Position numbers and translations under genes: made by a program. A stretch of 20,143 nucleotides of DNA from NCBI GenBank assembly GCA_964443525.1, contig CAYUCY010000025.1, positions 1 through 20,143 on the forward strand, read 5' to 3'. This DNA comes from CAYUCY01 sp964443525. Its GTDB lineage: Bacteria > Pseudomonadota > Alphaproteobacteria > Caedimonadales > Caedimonadaceae. The notes under the pieces were generated by a model, which saw only the letters and a list, made by a program, of their open reading frames with translations, was not told where the DNA came from and did no database searches. Of this stretch, positions 1 to 8,217 are shown one piece after another; the stretch's first letter is position 1, and each line of letters begins with the position of its first letter.

Positions 1-1
1 G

Positions 2-586
2 CCCTCTCTCGACCAAAATGCTCTTGAGATCCTCTTTACAAAAGCTCGTACCCATTATTCCTGGGAAAAGAAGGATGTTGACCCTGCCCTCCTTCAAAAA
101 ATCTATGATCTTGCAAAGATGGGACCCACTAGTGCAAATAGCTGTCCGATGCGAATCGTTTTTGTGAAATCAAAAGAGGCAAAAGAAAAATTAAAATCGT
201 GCCTTGAGCCGGCCAACGTAAACAAAACAATGACGGCTCCCGTTACCGCAATTATTGCTTTTGATCTTGAATTTTACGAGCACCTGCCGAAACTTTTTCC
301 CCACATGGATGCTCGTGCTTGGTTTGTGGGAAAACCCAAATTTATCGAGGAAACGGCCTTTCGAAATGGAACGCTTCAGGGGGCTTACTTTATTTTGGCA
401 GCCCGTGCATGCGGTCTTGATTGCGGGCCCATGTCCGGATTCAATAGAACACAAGTCGATGAGGTCTTTTTTGAAGGAACGTCCTGGAAATCCAACTTCC
501 TCATTAATCTGGGATACGGGGACAACCCAAATGCCTATCCTCGATCACCCCGCTTTGAGTTTGATGAGGTCTGCCGGATTCTTTAA
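2..586 (+). CDS. rutE: RutE-like FMN nitroreductase / malonic semialdehyde reductase, 5' end cut by window
   Basis: The reading frame is open from the first complete codon at base 2 to the TAA at 584-586, so the true start lies upstream and only the first few residues are missing. I recognise the protein from its close resemblance to E. coli RutE: the early MGPTSAN stretch, the TAPVTAI segment, the E-FYE-LP-LFPH-DAR-WF stretch, EETAFRN, the GLD-GPMSGF segment and the LINLGYGD ending all appear in RutE order and spacing. RutE-type proteins are small cytosolic FMN flavoproteins that reduce malonic semialdehyde to 3-hydroxypropionate with NAD(P)H in pyrimidine breakdown. No other rut gene is visible here, so the substrate in this organism is unproven and a general nitro- or enal-reductase role is possible. 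It runs tail to tail into the next gene with a 6-base gap and no obvious terminator. Confidence 0.88.
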   Translation, partial: PSLDQNALEILFTKARTHYSWEKKDVDPALLQKIYDLAKMGPTSANSCPMRIVFVKSKEAKEKLKSCLEPANVNKTMTAPVTAIIAFDLEFYEHLPKLFPHMDARAWFVGKPKFIEETAFRNGTLQGAYFILAARACGLDCGPMSGFNRTQVDEVFFEGTSWKSNFLINLGYGDNPNAYPRSPRFEFDEVCRIL

Positions 587-592
587 ACGCTT

Positions 593-1234
593 TTATTGGC
601 CTTGCGTCTCTTCAAGCTCGGCAAGACGTTTCTTAAGGGCCGCGATTTCCTGTTCCTTCTCTCGGTTTCCTTTTTGAGAGATTGTCAGAGCTGCCTCAGC
701 CCCCTCCCACCTCAGTTTATAATCTTGAACCTGATTTTTCAGAGTTTCTCCAACCTGCTGCAACCGCTTAACCCGTCTTTTTGCGTTTGCACGTTCAGTG
801 CAGGTGTGGTTGCGCAAAGATCTTTCATTGTCGAGCTCTTTGCGGGTTGCATCAAGCTCAAATTGAGCAACTGCCAATGCATAATATGCTTCATTCGAAA
901 GTCGCTTAAGCTGGGTATTTTCTTCAAGAATATAGTGCGCTTGATCATACATCTCCCTCTCGGAATTGATTCTTTCTGCAAGTTCGCGATGAAGATCCAA
1001 AAGAACTTCATCCTTCTTTCTAGATTTATCACGCTCCCATTCATACATTCCTTTATAGGACAACACGGCCCCCTCTAACTGTTGGACTGTTTTCTGCCGA
1101 ACGATCGGATCCTCTGAAAAGATAGGGTCAGATGCCATTGACGCCGATACTCTTGAAATGTCTTGAGGAGTCTGACTCGCATACAAAAAAGTCGGAACAA
1201 AACTCAGCGTTAAAATGACAGATAATTTTTTCAT
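593..1234 (-). CDS. Exported coiled-coil protein, function unknown
   Basis: This encodes 213 residues. The N-terminus (MKK, then a hydrophobic run ending near TFLYAS) looks like a Sec signal peptide with cleavage around residue 20. After about residue 50 the protein is almost entirely charged helix with heptad-spaced leucines, and it ends in a zipper-like AALKKRLAELEE segment, so an elongated periplasmic coiled coil is likely. The spacer before the ATG holds only a weak, rather distant GGGAAG as a ribosome binding site. The gene is divergent from the small exported protein at 1365 and shares a 130-base intergenic region with it, which contains an imperfect palindrome. I do not recognise a family. 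A periplasmic scaffold similar to the coiled-coil part of YbgF/CpoB is conceivable, but no TPR follows, so I do not assign it. Confidence 0.7.
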   Translation of the reverse strand: MKKLSVILTLSFVPTFLYASQTPQDISRVSASMASDPIFSEDPIVRQKTVQQLEGAVLSYKGMYEWERDKSRKKDEVLLDLHRELAERINSEREMYDQAHYILEENTQLKRLSNEAYYALAVAQFELDATRKELDNERSLRNHTCTERANAKRRVKRLQQVGETLKNQVQDYKLRWEGAEAALTISQKGNREKEQEIAALKKRLAELEETQGQ

Positions 1235-1271
1235 AGAATCTCACATACTTCCCAAAAAGGCTAATAGTAGA

Positions 1272-1296
1272 TTTGGTTAATATAGATTTAGCCAAA
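1272..1296. promoter_or_regulatory. Imperfect palindrome between divergent genes, candidate operator
   Basis: The left arm TTTGGTTAA (1272-1280) and right arm TTAGCCAAA (1288-1296) are inverted copies with one mismatch, separated by a 7-base AT-rich spacer. The site lies between the divergent starts at 1234 and 1365, where a regulator could control both genes. Its function is inferred from symmetry and position only. Confidence 0.35.
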
Positions 1297-1364
1297 GTTC
1301 AAGGAAAAATTTACTTTTGATCGATACACTAGAGACCTTAAGAATTAAAAGAAAAGGAAATATT

Positions 1365-1853
1365 ATGAAAAATCATTTCTTTATAACCTTCATTAATATG
1401 CTTTTTTTATCAACACAGGGGGTTTCCTATAAATTCGAAGTGAATGGAGAAATTGCAACCCCGGATGGCGAAGCCCAACTGGTTCAACTCTCCTGCCATA
1501 AATCTTGTGAGGAAATTTATACCGTTAGGATCGACGGTAAGGAAAGGCCCTTACATCTTCATGTAACCGTTCAAAAGAAAAGGCTCCCCAACTATATGGT
1601 AGGTCGCAAGTTTCTCGCCGGCATCGATGATCACCCGTCGTTAAGGCAATGGCTCGTAACCATTAATGCGGACACGGGCGATAACACAACTTATCTGAAT
1701 GAAGCTCACTTTGCGGAAAAAGGAATCATCGGTACGGGAAACCAAAAAACGTTCTCGGGAGATCTCACCTATTGGACGCGTGCCAAAGGAGGGAAAGAGA
1801 TCCCATCCGACAAAGGAAATATTCGTCTTACCATCACTCATCGCGGAGAATAG
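1365..1853 (+). CDS. Small exported protein, function unknown
   Basis: I place the start at the ATG at 1365. It is preceded by AAAGGAAA at a good distance and opens a normal signal peptide (MKN, hydrophobic core, STQGVS). The longer open frame begins at a TTG at 1317, lacks a ribosome binding site and would put charged residues in front of the signal. The product is 162 residues, with a predicted mature part of about 140. The mature part has a KFEVNGEI start, a cysteine pair (SCHKSCEE), and a YTVRIDGK / LTYWTRAKGG region with alternating hydrophobic residues that suggests a beta-rich fold. The two cysteines could form a disulfide in the periplasm. No family is recognised. The last 20 bases overlap the 3' end of the convergent gene on the other strand. 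Confidence 0.7.
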   Translation: MKNHFFITFINMLFLSTQGVSYKFEVNGEIATPDGEAQLVQLSCHKSCEEIYTVRIDGKERPLHLHVTVQKKRLPNYMVGRKFLAGIDDHPSLRQWLVTINADTGDNTTYLNEAHFAEKGIIGTGNQKTFSGDLTYWTRAKGGKEIPSDKGNIRLTITHRGE

Positions 1854-2886
1854 ACGGGGGCCAAACTTCTTTCAAAAACTCGTCGCAAAGAGTTAAGGTT
1901 AAATTCTGAATCCTTGGCTTTTCCTGCTCCACATCTCGGCAGAGTCGAGGATGCACGGCACACCCGAGTTCACTACACCGGTTCATAAAAATTTCCATGG
2001 GCATCTTCTCAAACTGGACCAACTTCACGTGTTTAAAAGTTTCTGCAGCTTCTTTCGCCTCTTCAAAAAAGCGACTCTGACTTTTCTCTCCTACCCCGAT
2101 CAGCAAAAGAGGCTTCGATGATGCCAAATTAAAAGCCGATAAAAAAAGGGGCGTCAGGATAATCCCAGCTGAAATCCTAGGATCTTCAAAATTCCTTTCA
2201 GCAGGACCCCAGTTCACACGCCTTAACCGTTCGGCCAGATATTTGGGTTGAGCCGCAATACCTGCGAAAGCTTCACTTTCGGCACGCAGCTTTTCCAAGA
2301 CGGGGGCGCACCCCGTCGTCCATAAAACACTGAGGCTTCCCACCTCATACCCCGCAACAGCAATTCTTGCGGGGTCGATCTGCTCCTTCCAAGGAGCCGT
2401 CTTCAAGAGGTAATCTAGAGAGCGCGTCACATCTATCGGACGATTCCAGTGGGTGCCTAAGGCGTACTCTAAAACGGGGTTATAGTACGTCGCCCCGAAG
2501 TGATCGAGGGCGACAACGATATATCCCCGACGCGCCAGCCCTTCCCCAAACCAGCTGCTGCTAAACCGAGAACCGGCGTGTTCATGAGAAAAGAGGATCA
2601 ATGGTTTTTTTCTCTCGCTCTCATGAAAAGGTAGATTCCGGTCGATTTTAAGGCGTTTCCAAAAACCGCTATTTTTGAGATTTTTTTCTTTTTTGGGAGG
2701 TGTCGAAGACGGATACCAGATCTCCATGACGATGTTGCGACCATGACGAGTTTTATCTCCGAACTGAATATGGGTAAGCCCCACCTCGGCTGCAACAATA
2801 TCCTTGACCGCCACTACGACCAGGACTAATAAAAACCCCAGAATTCTTTTAAAATTCAACCTCAAGACATCTCCCTTCCGATTCAT
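1834..2886 (-). CDS. Exported alpha/beta-hydrolase-fold protein, predicted catalytically dead
   Basis: This encodes 350 residues with an N-terminal signal peptide or anchor at about 13-33 (a long LGFLLVLVVVAV run, then AAE). The body resembles the dienelactone-hydrolase / PAF-acetylhydrolase-like family (COG4188 type): a VMEIWYPS strand, PLILFSHEHAGS for the oxyanion loop, a D-TRSLDYLL helix, RIAVAGYEVGS for the nucleophile elbow, and a C-terminal C-x(n)-HPRLCRD segment. The expected GHSxGG elbow reads GYEVGS, so Glu181 (codon 2344-2346) replaces the serine. Where the family has a GHFDF-type histidine this protein has PMEIF (Met297), and the acid position looks like Glu267. A normal lipase or esterase role is therefore unlikely, and a binding or structural role is my inference. 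GAAGG six bases before the ATG supports the start. The gap to the upstream amidase gene is 17 bases, so the two are probably cotranscribed. Confidence 0.72.
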   Translation of the reverse strand: MNRKGDVLRLNFKRILGFLLVLVVVAVKDIVAAEVGLTHIQFGDKTRHGRNIVMEIWYPSSTPPKKEKNLKNSGFWKRLKIDRNLPFHESERKKPLILFSHEHAGSRFSSSWFGEGLARRGYIVVALDHFGATYYNPVLEYALGTHWNRPIDVTRSLDYLLKTAPWKEQIDPARIAVAGYEVGSLSVLWTTGCAPVLEKLRAESEAFAGIAAQPKYLAERLRRVNWGPAERNFEDPRISAGIILTPLFLSAFNLASSKPLLLIGVGEKSQSRFFEEAKEAAETFKHVKLVQFEKMPMEIFMNRCSELGCAVHPRLCRDVEQEKPRIQNLTLTLCDEFLKEVWPPSILRDE

Positions 2887-2903
2887 TTATTGCCTTCGGC
2901 GTT

Positions 2904-3617
2904 TCAAGCATAACCCCTATTTTTCTTTTCTAAAAGACTGTGGAGGATGGCTGACGTTTCCGGAGTGGTGCCCTTTTCCAAGGAACGAGGACAGAAATGT
3001 CTTTGGAATGCTTTTAAAATAAGCGCGGCTTCGGTCTCATTTCGAGACGTTTGATACCCGTAAGAGGTCAAAGCACGAGGCAAGTCCACGATTGCCGCGC
3101 CCGAAGAAGACAAAAAGGGGTCGTCGGGATAAAGACCGATTCCCTCATGCGCCAACCGTTTCCAGGGAAAAAGTTCTCCGGGGTCCGCTTTTCTCAGAGG
3201 GGCGATATCCGAATGTCCCAAAACACGGAAAGGTTTCATCTGATAACGGGTGATAATTTCTTTTGAAAGCTCCATAAGAGCCTCGATCTGTTTTTCAGAA
3301 AAAGGGCGTATTTCAGGAGTATGCCCGGGGTGGACAAGTTCGATGCCGATCGATCTGCTGTTAATGTCCTCTTTCCCCTCCCAAGAACTTACTCCCGCAT
3401 GCCATGCCCTTTTTGATTCGTCCACCAACTGATAAACATCTCCCGCCTCTGAGATCAGGTAATGAGCGCTGACTTGATGGGACGGGTCGCCCCCCGTCAA
3501 AAGCTTAAGTGAAAGATCGAGATCGCACGCCGTATAGTGAAAAATCAGGCATTCGAGTGTTATCCCCTCTCGCCTCGCATCAAAGCAAGGAGAGTGAAAA
3601 GAAGTGTTTATCTTCAT
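2904..3617 (-). CDS. N-acetylmuramoyl-L-alanine amidase, AmpD/AmiD type (Amidase_2)
   Basis: This encodes 237 residues. The zinc site of the Amidase_2 fold is complete: His27 in FHYTA, His135 in LGHSDIAP and Asp145 in RKADPG, with the catalytic glutamate probably Glu93 in SIGIEL. The WHAG (72-75) and HYLI (52-55) motifs are also typical. These enzymes cut the bond between MurNAc or anhydro-MurNAc and L-alanine in peptidoglycan or muropeptides. A C-terminal helix-rich stretch from about residue 178 (ALTSYGY ... ILKAFQRHFCPR) resembles the short peptidoglycan-binding domain of AmiD. E. coli AmiD is a lipoprotein, but here I see no signal peptide, so a cytoplasmic recycling role like AmpD is the better guess. 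An AGAGG lies only a few bases before the ATG. It is the first gene of a two-gene unit. Confidence 0.88.
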   Translation of the reverse strand: MKINTSFHSPCFDARREGITLECLIFHYTACDLDLSLKLLTGGDPSHQVSAHYLISEAGDVYQLVDESKRAWHAGVSSWEGKEDINSRSIGIELVHPGHTPEIRPFSEKQIEALMELSKEIITRYQMKPFRVLGHSDIAPLRKADPGELFPWKRLAHEGIGLYPDDPFLSSSGAAIVDLPRALTSYGYQTSRNETEAALILKAFQRHFCPRSLEKGTTPETSAILHSLLEKKNRGYA

Positions 3618-3687
3618 GGCCTCTTTCGAATGACGCTTATTTATGAAATACTAAAAAATATTATAACATGCAGCAGGAAGATAAACC

Positions 3688-4626
3688 ATGGCAACTTCTT
3701 CGCCCCATAGAAACTCTCTCTCTTTCTTAATTTACAGTGTTTATGCAGCAGCGCTTTGGTGTTTTTACTATGGCTTTACACAAGTTCTAAATATGACAAT
3801 CACCTTCGGAATGACGGATCCTACCTTTGAAAAGTCTCGTTTTTGGCGTTTTCCCTTTAATTTGAATTTCGGAGAGTCAGCCACTCTTTTGCTGGTTGGA
3901 GGCGTTCTTTTCTTTATCGCCCGTTTTCTTGAAAAAAAGGCCTTTGATCAAAAAACGATTGAGCTCACCGCAGGGCCCAGAATCTGGATTTTAAGACTTA
4001 TTCTGCTGGCGGGAGGTCTTTCCGTCACTTACGACTTCTACTATCTTGTCTCCCATTATCTTGGGGGACGCGGAGAGCCCGTGGACCTTCTTCATGCCCT
4101 CATGATGTTCGGTGTTGGGTCCCTTATCATTCTTTTTGCGGCCTTGAATCTCTCTGGCAGATTTCAGCCCGAATCACCTCTCTTTAACCCACGATCACTA
4201 GGTTTTTTGGCCCTAACGTTCAGCTCTGTCATCTTTTCGATTTACATGGCCCCACCTCATGTCATGAAACAATTGAGAGAAGACTCTCGCCAACTTGATC
4301 AGATCAGTGACCTGATCAACACCATTCGAAATTATTATTCAAAGAAGAAAGCTTTGCCTACCAATCTCAACGATCTCCTTGAGGTGGGACTTAACAAGGG
4401 AAAAGCCCTTGATCTCGTTGTAAAAGCCCCCTACCATTACAAAGCAACAGGGAAAACATCCTTTGAAATTTGTGCGACCTTCCGACGAGATAGCAAGGAC
4501 AGGTTTTTGTTAAACTCCACCTTCTATGATTACCGGCATTTCGAATTAAGGAATTTTCATTACAAAGAGGGTCGCAGTTGCCACGGTATAAACATTGGGT
4601 TGGACTCGAACCAGAGTTATGACTAA
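3688..4626 (+). CDS. Membrane protein with five predicted helices and a pilin-like soluble C-terminal domain
   Basis: This encodes 312 residues. Hydrophobic segments lie at about 10-35, 63-81, 99-121, 133-155 and 170-187. The soluble part (about 195-310) starts with an amphipathic helix of the form ISDLINTIRNYYSKKKALPTNLNDL and continues with a YHYKATGKTSFEICATF strand pair and a late Ser-Cys-His. That arrangement is what one sees after the N-terminal helix of type II/IV pseudopilins (residues dividing into few Asn/Tyr-rich loops, LP-x-L-x-DL, then Y-Y-x-FEICATF). I know such four- or five-helix plus pilin-like architectures mainly from uncharacterised membrane proteins, so no function is given. 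AGGAAG eight bases before the ATG fixes the start. It is divergent from the amidase gene across 70 bases, and its stop overlaps the dnaE stop by 4 bases. Confidence 0.72.
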   Translation: MATSSPHRNSLSFLIYSVYAAALWCFYYGFTQVLNMTITFGMTDPTFEKSRFWRFPFNLNFGESATLLLVGGVLFFIARFLEKKAFDQKTIELTAGPRIWILRLILLAGGLSVTYDFYYLVSHYLGGRGEPVDLLHALMMFGVGSLIILFAALNLSGRFQPESPLFNPRSLGFLALTFSSVIFSIYMAPPHVMKQLREDSRQLDQISDLINTIRNYYSKKKALPTNLNDLLEVGLNKGKALDLVVKAPYHYKATGKTSFEICATFRRDSKDRFLLNSTFYDYRHFELRNFHYKEGRSCHGINIGLDSNQSYD

Positions 4627-7600
4627 TCCCGCATCCTAATTCCGGGCAAACGCTCCACACTTTCCCGAATATCAGGAGTGAGAGCATATTTCTCCGGCAA
4701 TTTAAAATGAATCAAACGACCTTGCGTTTGAAGGATAAGCTGTATCGTATCCGATCCCGGTCCCGCCGACTGAAGCAACGTTTTAAGTTTTTCAAATGAG
4801 CCTTGCTCCTCAATGTTAATTTGAACGGCTGAGGAAAATCGGGAGAGCGTCTCTTCCAGCGGTTGAATCTCCTGAACCGTGAGGCGTAAACTTTCTCCTT
4901 CCATCCGGCCCGAAAGACGCATAAAAAAGTTCTGCCCCGCCTCAAGTTTTTCCCGATTCGGATTGTACAGTTCTGAAAAGATCGTTACCTCATAAATGCC
5001 TTGCGGATCCGAAAACGTCACAAACGCAAATCTATTGCCGTTTTTACTAAGACGTTCTTTTTTTCCGATCACAACACCGGCCACAGAAAAAGTCACTCCA
5101 TCCTCGCGAGCAATGTGCTCTTCTATCCGAGTCGAGGGCATTAGATTTAATTGCTTGAGTTTCTCTCCGTAAGTCTCCAAAGGGTGAGACGAGAGATAAA
5201 AACCTACGGCTTCAAATTCGCGTTGCAACTGAGTAAGCCGCGTCCATGGCGAGCAAGAAGCAAACTTGACCTGGGGTGCCTCCTCCACCCCGCCGCCGAA
5301 AAGACTCGCCTGTTTACTAGTCCGTGCTTCTTTCGCCTGCCCCACAAATTGAAGGAGCACATCGACGGACGCGTAAAGCTGTGACCTTGACGGGTGAAGC
5401 TCGTCAAAGGCACCTGCTGCAATCAAGCTTTCGAGAAGGCGTTTGTTAATGACCTTTGAATCAAGCCGACAAATAAAATCAACGATATCTTTATAGGGCC
5501 CCCTCTCTCGCCTTTCTTCGACGAGAGATTCCATGGCACCTCCTCCCACGTTTTTAATGGCGGCCAAGGCGTAGCGAATAGCAAGGTCCCCATCTTCTTT
5601 CCGCTCAACGGAAAATTCGGGAAACGAATGATTGACAGAGAGAGGAAGCAGGTCAATTCCCATCCGAGCTACTTCCTGGCGATAAAGACTAAGCTTATCC
5701 GTATTGTTCATATCATAAGTCATGGTGGCCGCCATGAATTCGACGGGGTAATTTGCTTTCAGATAAGCCGTTTGGTAGGAAATCAGGCCGTAAGGACCCG
5801 AGTGACACTTGTTAAATCCGTAGGACGCAAACTTGGCCATCTGATCAAACACAACAGTGGCCGTCTTTTGATCAACCCCGTTTTTCGTTGCCCCTTCAAT
5901 AAAAATGGCCCGTTGCGCATCCATTTCCGCTTTGATCTTTTTCCCCATGGCCCGCCTGAGAAGATCGGCTCCTCCCAGGCTATAACCTGCCATTTTCTGG
6001 GCGATCTGCATGACCTGCTCTTGGTAGACCATCACACCGAAGGTCTCTTTCAAGATTTCTTCAAGCATAGGGTGTGCATAAGTGACAGCTTCCTCTCCAT
6101 GCTTACAGGCAAGATAACGGGGAATATCGTCCATGGGCCCCGGCCGATATAAAGCGACAAGCGCGATGATCTCCTCAAACCGGTTCGGCTGGAGACGTTT
6201 GAGAACATCCCGCATCCCTGCACCCTCCACCTGGAAAATTCCCATCGTTTCCACGCGCTGAAGGAGTTCAAAGGTCTTTTGATCATCCAGGGAAATACGC
6301 GACATATCAATCTCTTGACCCTCTGCCTCTCGAACCATATCAACGGTTTTCTGGATGATGGTCAGAGTTTTAAGCCCTAAGAAGTCAAACTTGACGAGAC
6401 CCACTGTCTCGACGTCTTTCATATTGAATTGGGTTGCAGGCAGAGCCGACTTACCATCGTAATAGAGGGGGACTAACTCCTCCAATGGCCGATCTCCGAT
6501 CACAACGCCCGCCGCATGGGTTGAGGCATGGCGGTACAATCCCTCAAGCTTCATCGCAATATCGAGAAGACGTCGGATCTGCTCATCATCCTCGGCCGCT
6601 TTGCGAAGATCGGGTTCCTGACGAATCGCCTCTTCCAAGGAGACGGGATTCGCCGGATTATTCGGAATCATTTTGCAAATTTTATCCACGTATCCGTAAG
6701 GAATCCCTAAAACCCGTCCTACGTCTCGGACGGCGGCACGTGCTTGGAGCTTTCCGAAAGTGCTAATATGTGCAACCCGATCAGCCCCGTACCGATCGCG
6801 GACATAGGCAATAACTTCATCCCGACGGTCCTGGCAGAAGTCCACATCGAAGTCGGGCATGGAAACGCGCTCGGGGTTTAAAAAGCGCTCAAAAAGAAGA
6901 CCCCACCGAATCGGATCAATATCCGTGATGGTCAAGGACCACGCTACGAGGGAGCCTGCCCCCGAGCCACGTCCGGGACCAACCGGAATATTTTGAGCCT
7001 TGGCCCACTTGATAAAGTCGGCAACAATCAAATAATAGCCAGCATAGCCCATCTTTGTAATGATTGTGAGTTCTTCTTCTAGTCTGTTTTCGTAAGCCTT
7101 CCGAAGATCTTCTCTTTCTACCTCTTCGGTTACATCGACTAAAACCTGCATTTCAAGGCGCTTTTCAAGGCCTTCTCTTGCTTGGAAAGCGAGTTCTTCA
7201 GGCTCCGGCCTTTCTCCCGGGAAAGGCGGCAGAATGGGATTCTTGGGCCCAACCATAAAAGCGCATCGTTGGGCAATGATAAAGGTATTGTCGCAAGCCT
7301 CCGACAGATCGTGAAAGAGGGCTCGCATCTCGGCCCCCGACTTGAGTCTATGATTTTTCGTGACGCGTCGGCGGTTAGGCTCCGCCACATAAGTCCCCTC
7401 CGCAATACACAAAAGTGCATCATGGGCCTCATAAAGCTCTTCCGACAAAAAGAAAGCCTCGTTGGTAGCAACAAGAGGAACATCCGCCTGATACGCAAGG
7501 GACACAAGCGCTTTTTCAATTTGACGTTCCTGAGGAAGACCGAATCGGGAGATCTCAAGATAAAAGCGATCCTGAAATAATTCCTTGAAGTTTGAGAGAA

Positions 7601-8102
7601 TTGCTGCGGCCGCCCCTGTTTGGTTTTGGAGAAGAAGCCTTGAAATGGCTCCATCCAATCCCCCCGAAAGGGCAATGAGCCCTTCATGATGGACCTTCAG
7701 CCTCTCAAGAGGGATGAAGGTCATTTTTGTCTCTTCCTGCCTGAGGTAGGATTCACTGATCAGCCTTGTCAGATTTTTGTACCCTTCTTCATTTTGGGCG
7801 AGCAAAATAAGGGTATCATAAGGCTTCAGATGATCCGGTACATGCAGCTGATCCTGCGTACGTGGGTCGTTCTCGAAGAGATCGGTTTTCACCTGACACC
7901 CGATAATCGGTTGAACGCCTTCCCCCGCAAGGCTCTTTGAAAATTCAATGGCTCCGAAAAGGTTGCCCGTATCCGTCATTGCAATGGCGGGTATTTTTTC
8001 TTTGGCGCAGTGGGCGGCCAAATCCTTGATCTTAACGGCCCCTTCCGCCAAAGAATAGGCAGTGTGAAGGCGCAGCGGAACGAACATATCCATATCATTC
8101 AT
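4623..8102 (-). CDS. dnaE: DNA polymerase III alpha subunit
   Basis: This encodes 1159 residues, essentially the length of E. coli DnaE. It is the replicative C-family polymerase. An N-terminal PHP domain (about 5-210) begins FVPLRLHTAYSLAEGA. The palm follows, with PGRGSGAGS (376-384), the metal-binding PDFDVDF (Asp417 and Asp419) and the third carboxylate in KFDFLGL (Asp573). The fingers carry the conserved YRPGPM and YGFNKCHS segments. Beta-clamp-binding and helix-hairpin-helix regions come next, and a C-terminal OB fold (about 1000-1080, VAGVVIGKKERLSKNG). The start is the first ATG of MNDMDMF, with AAGGA nine bases upstream. The ATGs three and five codons downstream are alternatives. No partial duplication or frameshift is visible. 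The gene probably has its own promoter in the 115 bases after atpF. Confidence 0.98.
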   Translation of the reverse strand: MNDMDMFVPLRLHTAYSLAEGAVKIKDLAAHCAKEKIPAIAMTDTGNLFGAIEFSKSLAGEGVQPIIGCQVKTDLFENDPRTQDQLHVPDHLKPYDTLILLAQNEEGYKNLTRLISESYLRQEETKMTFIPLERLKVHHEGLIALSGGLDGAISRLLLQNQTGAAAAILSNFKELFQDRFYLEISRFGLPQERQIEKALVSLAYQADVPLVATNEAFFLSEELYEAHDALLCIAEGTYVAEPNRRRVTKNHRLKSGAEMRALFHDLSEACDNTFIIAQRCAFMVGPKNPILPPFPGERPEPEELAFQAREGLEKRLEMQVLVDVTEEVEREDLRKAYENRLEEELTIITKMGYAGYYLIVADFIKWAKAQNIPVGPGRGSGAGSLVAWSLTITDIDPIRWGLLFERFLNPERVSMPDFDVDFCQDRRDEVIAYVRDRYGADRVAHISTFGKLQARAAVRDVGRVLGIPYGYVDKICKMIPNNPANPVSLEEAIRQEPDLRKAAEDDEQIRRLLDIAMKLEGLYRHASTHAAGVVIGDRPLEELVPLYYDGKSALPATQFNMKDVETVGLVKFDFLGLKTLTIIQKTVDMVREAEGQEIDMSRISLDDQKTFELLQRVETMGIFQVEGAGMRDVLKRLQPNRFEEIIALVALYRPGPMDDIPRYLACKHGEEAVTYAHPMLEEILKETFGVMVYQEQVMQIAQKMAGYSLGGADLLRRAMGKKIKAEMDAQRAIFIEGATKNGVDQKTATVVFDQMAKFASYGFNKCHSGPYGLISYQTAYLKANYPVEFMAATMTYDMNNTDKLSLYRQEVARMGIDLLPLSVNHSFPEFSVERKEDGDLAIRYALAAIKNVGGGAMESLVEERRERGPYKDIVDFICRLDSKVINKRLLESLIAAGAFDELHPSRSQLYASVDVLLQFVGQAKEARTSKQASLFGGGVEEAPQVKFASCSPWTRLTQLQREFEAVGFYLSSHPLETYGEKLKQLNLMPSTRIEEHIAREDGVTFSVAGVVIGKKERLSKNGNRFAFVTFSDPQGIYEVTIFSELYNPNREKLEAGQNFFMRLSGRMEGESLRLTVQEIQPLEETLSRFSSAVQINIEEQGSFEKLKTLLQSAGPGSDTIQLILQTQGRLIHFKLPEKYALTPDIRESVERLPGIRMRD

Positions 8103-8152
8103 CGCTCTGAATCCTTGCTCTCCAACTTTATAAATGCCATGACCATTCTTCT

Positions 8153-8177
8153 TTCATGCCATATTTCCAAGCATGAA
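8153..8177. other. Stem-loop between atpF and dnaE
   Basis: TTCATGC (8153-8159) and GCATGAA (8171-8177) pair perfectly around an 11-base loop in the spacer between atpF and dnaE. No T-run follows on either strand, so a standard intrinsic terminator is not supported. It could be a processing site or an mRNA 3' end structure for the F0 transcript. Confidence 0.25.
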
Positions 8178-8217
8178 CCAAGGCGTTTTAAAGATCATAA
8201 AAATGCAGATGTTCTTT

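Noticed and set aside
596..1078. Plus-strand open frame opposite the coiled-coil gene
   Set aside because: The product is a run of hydrophobic and phenylalanine-rich residues, as expected from the complement of a Glu/Lys-rich coiled coil. The minus-strand gene has the signal peptide and heptads.
5628..6152. Plus-strand open frame of 174 codons opposite dnaE
   Set aside because: dnaE on the other strand is unambiguous and highly conserved across this stretch. The antisense product shows no domain and no convincing start signal.
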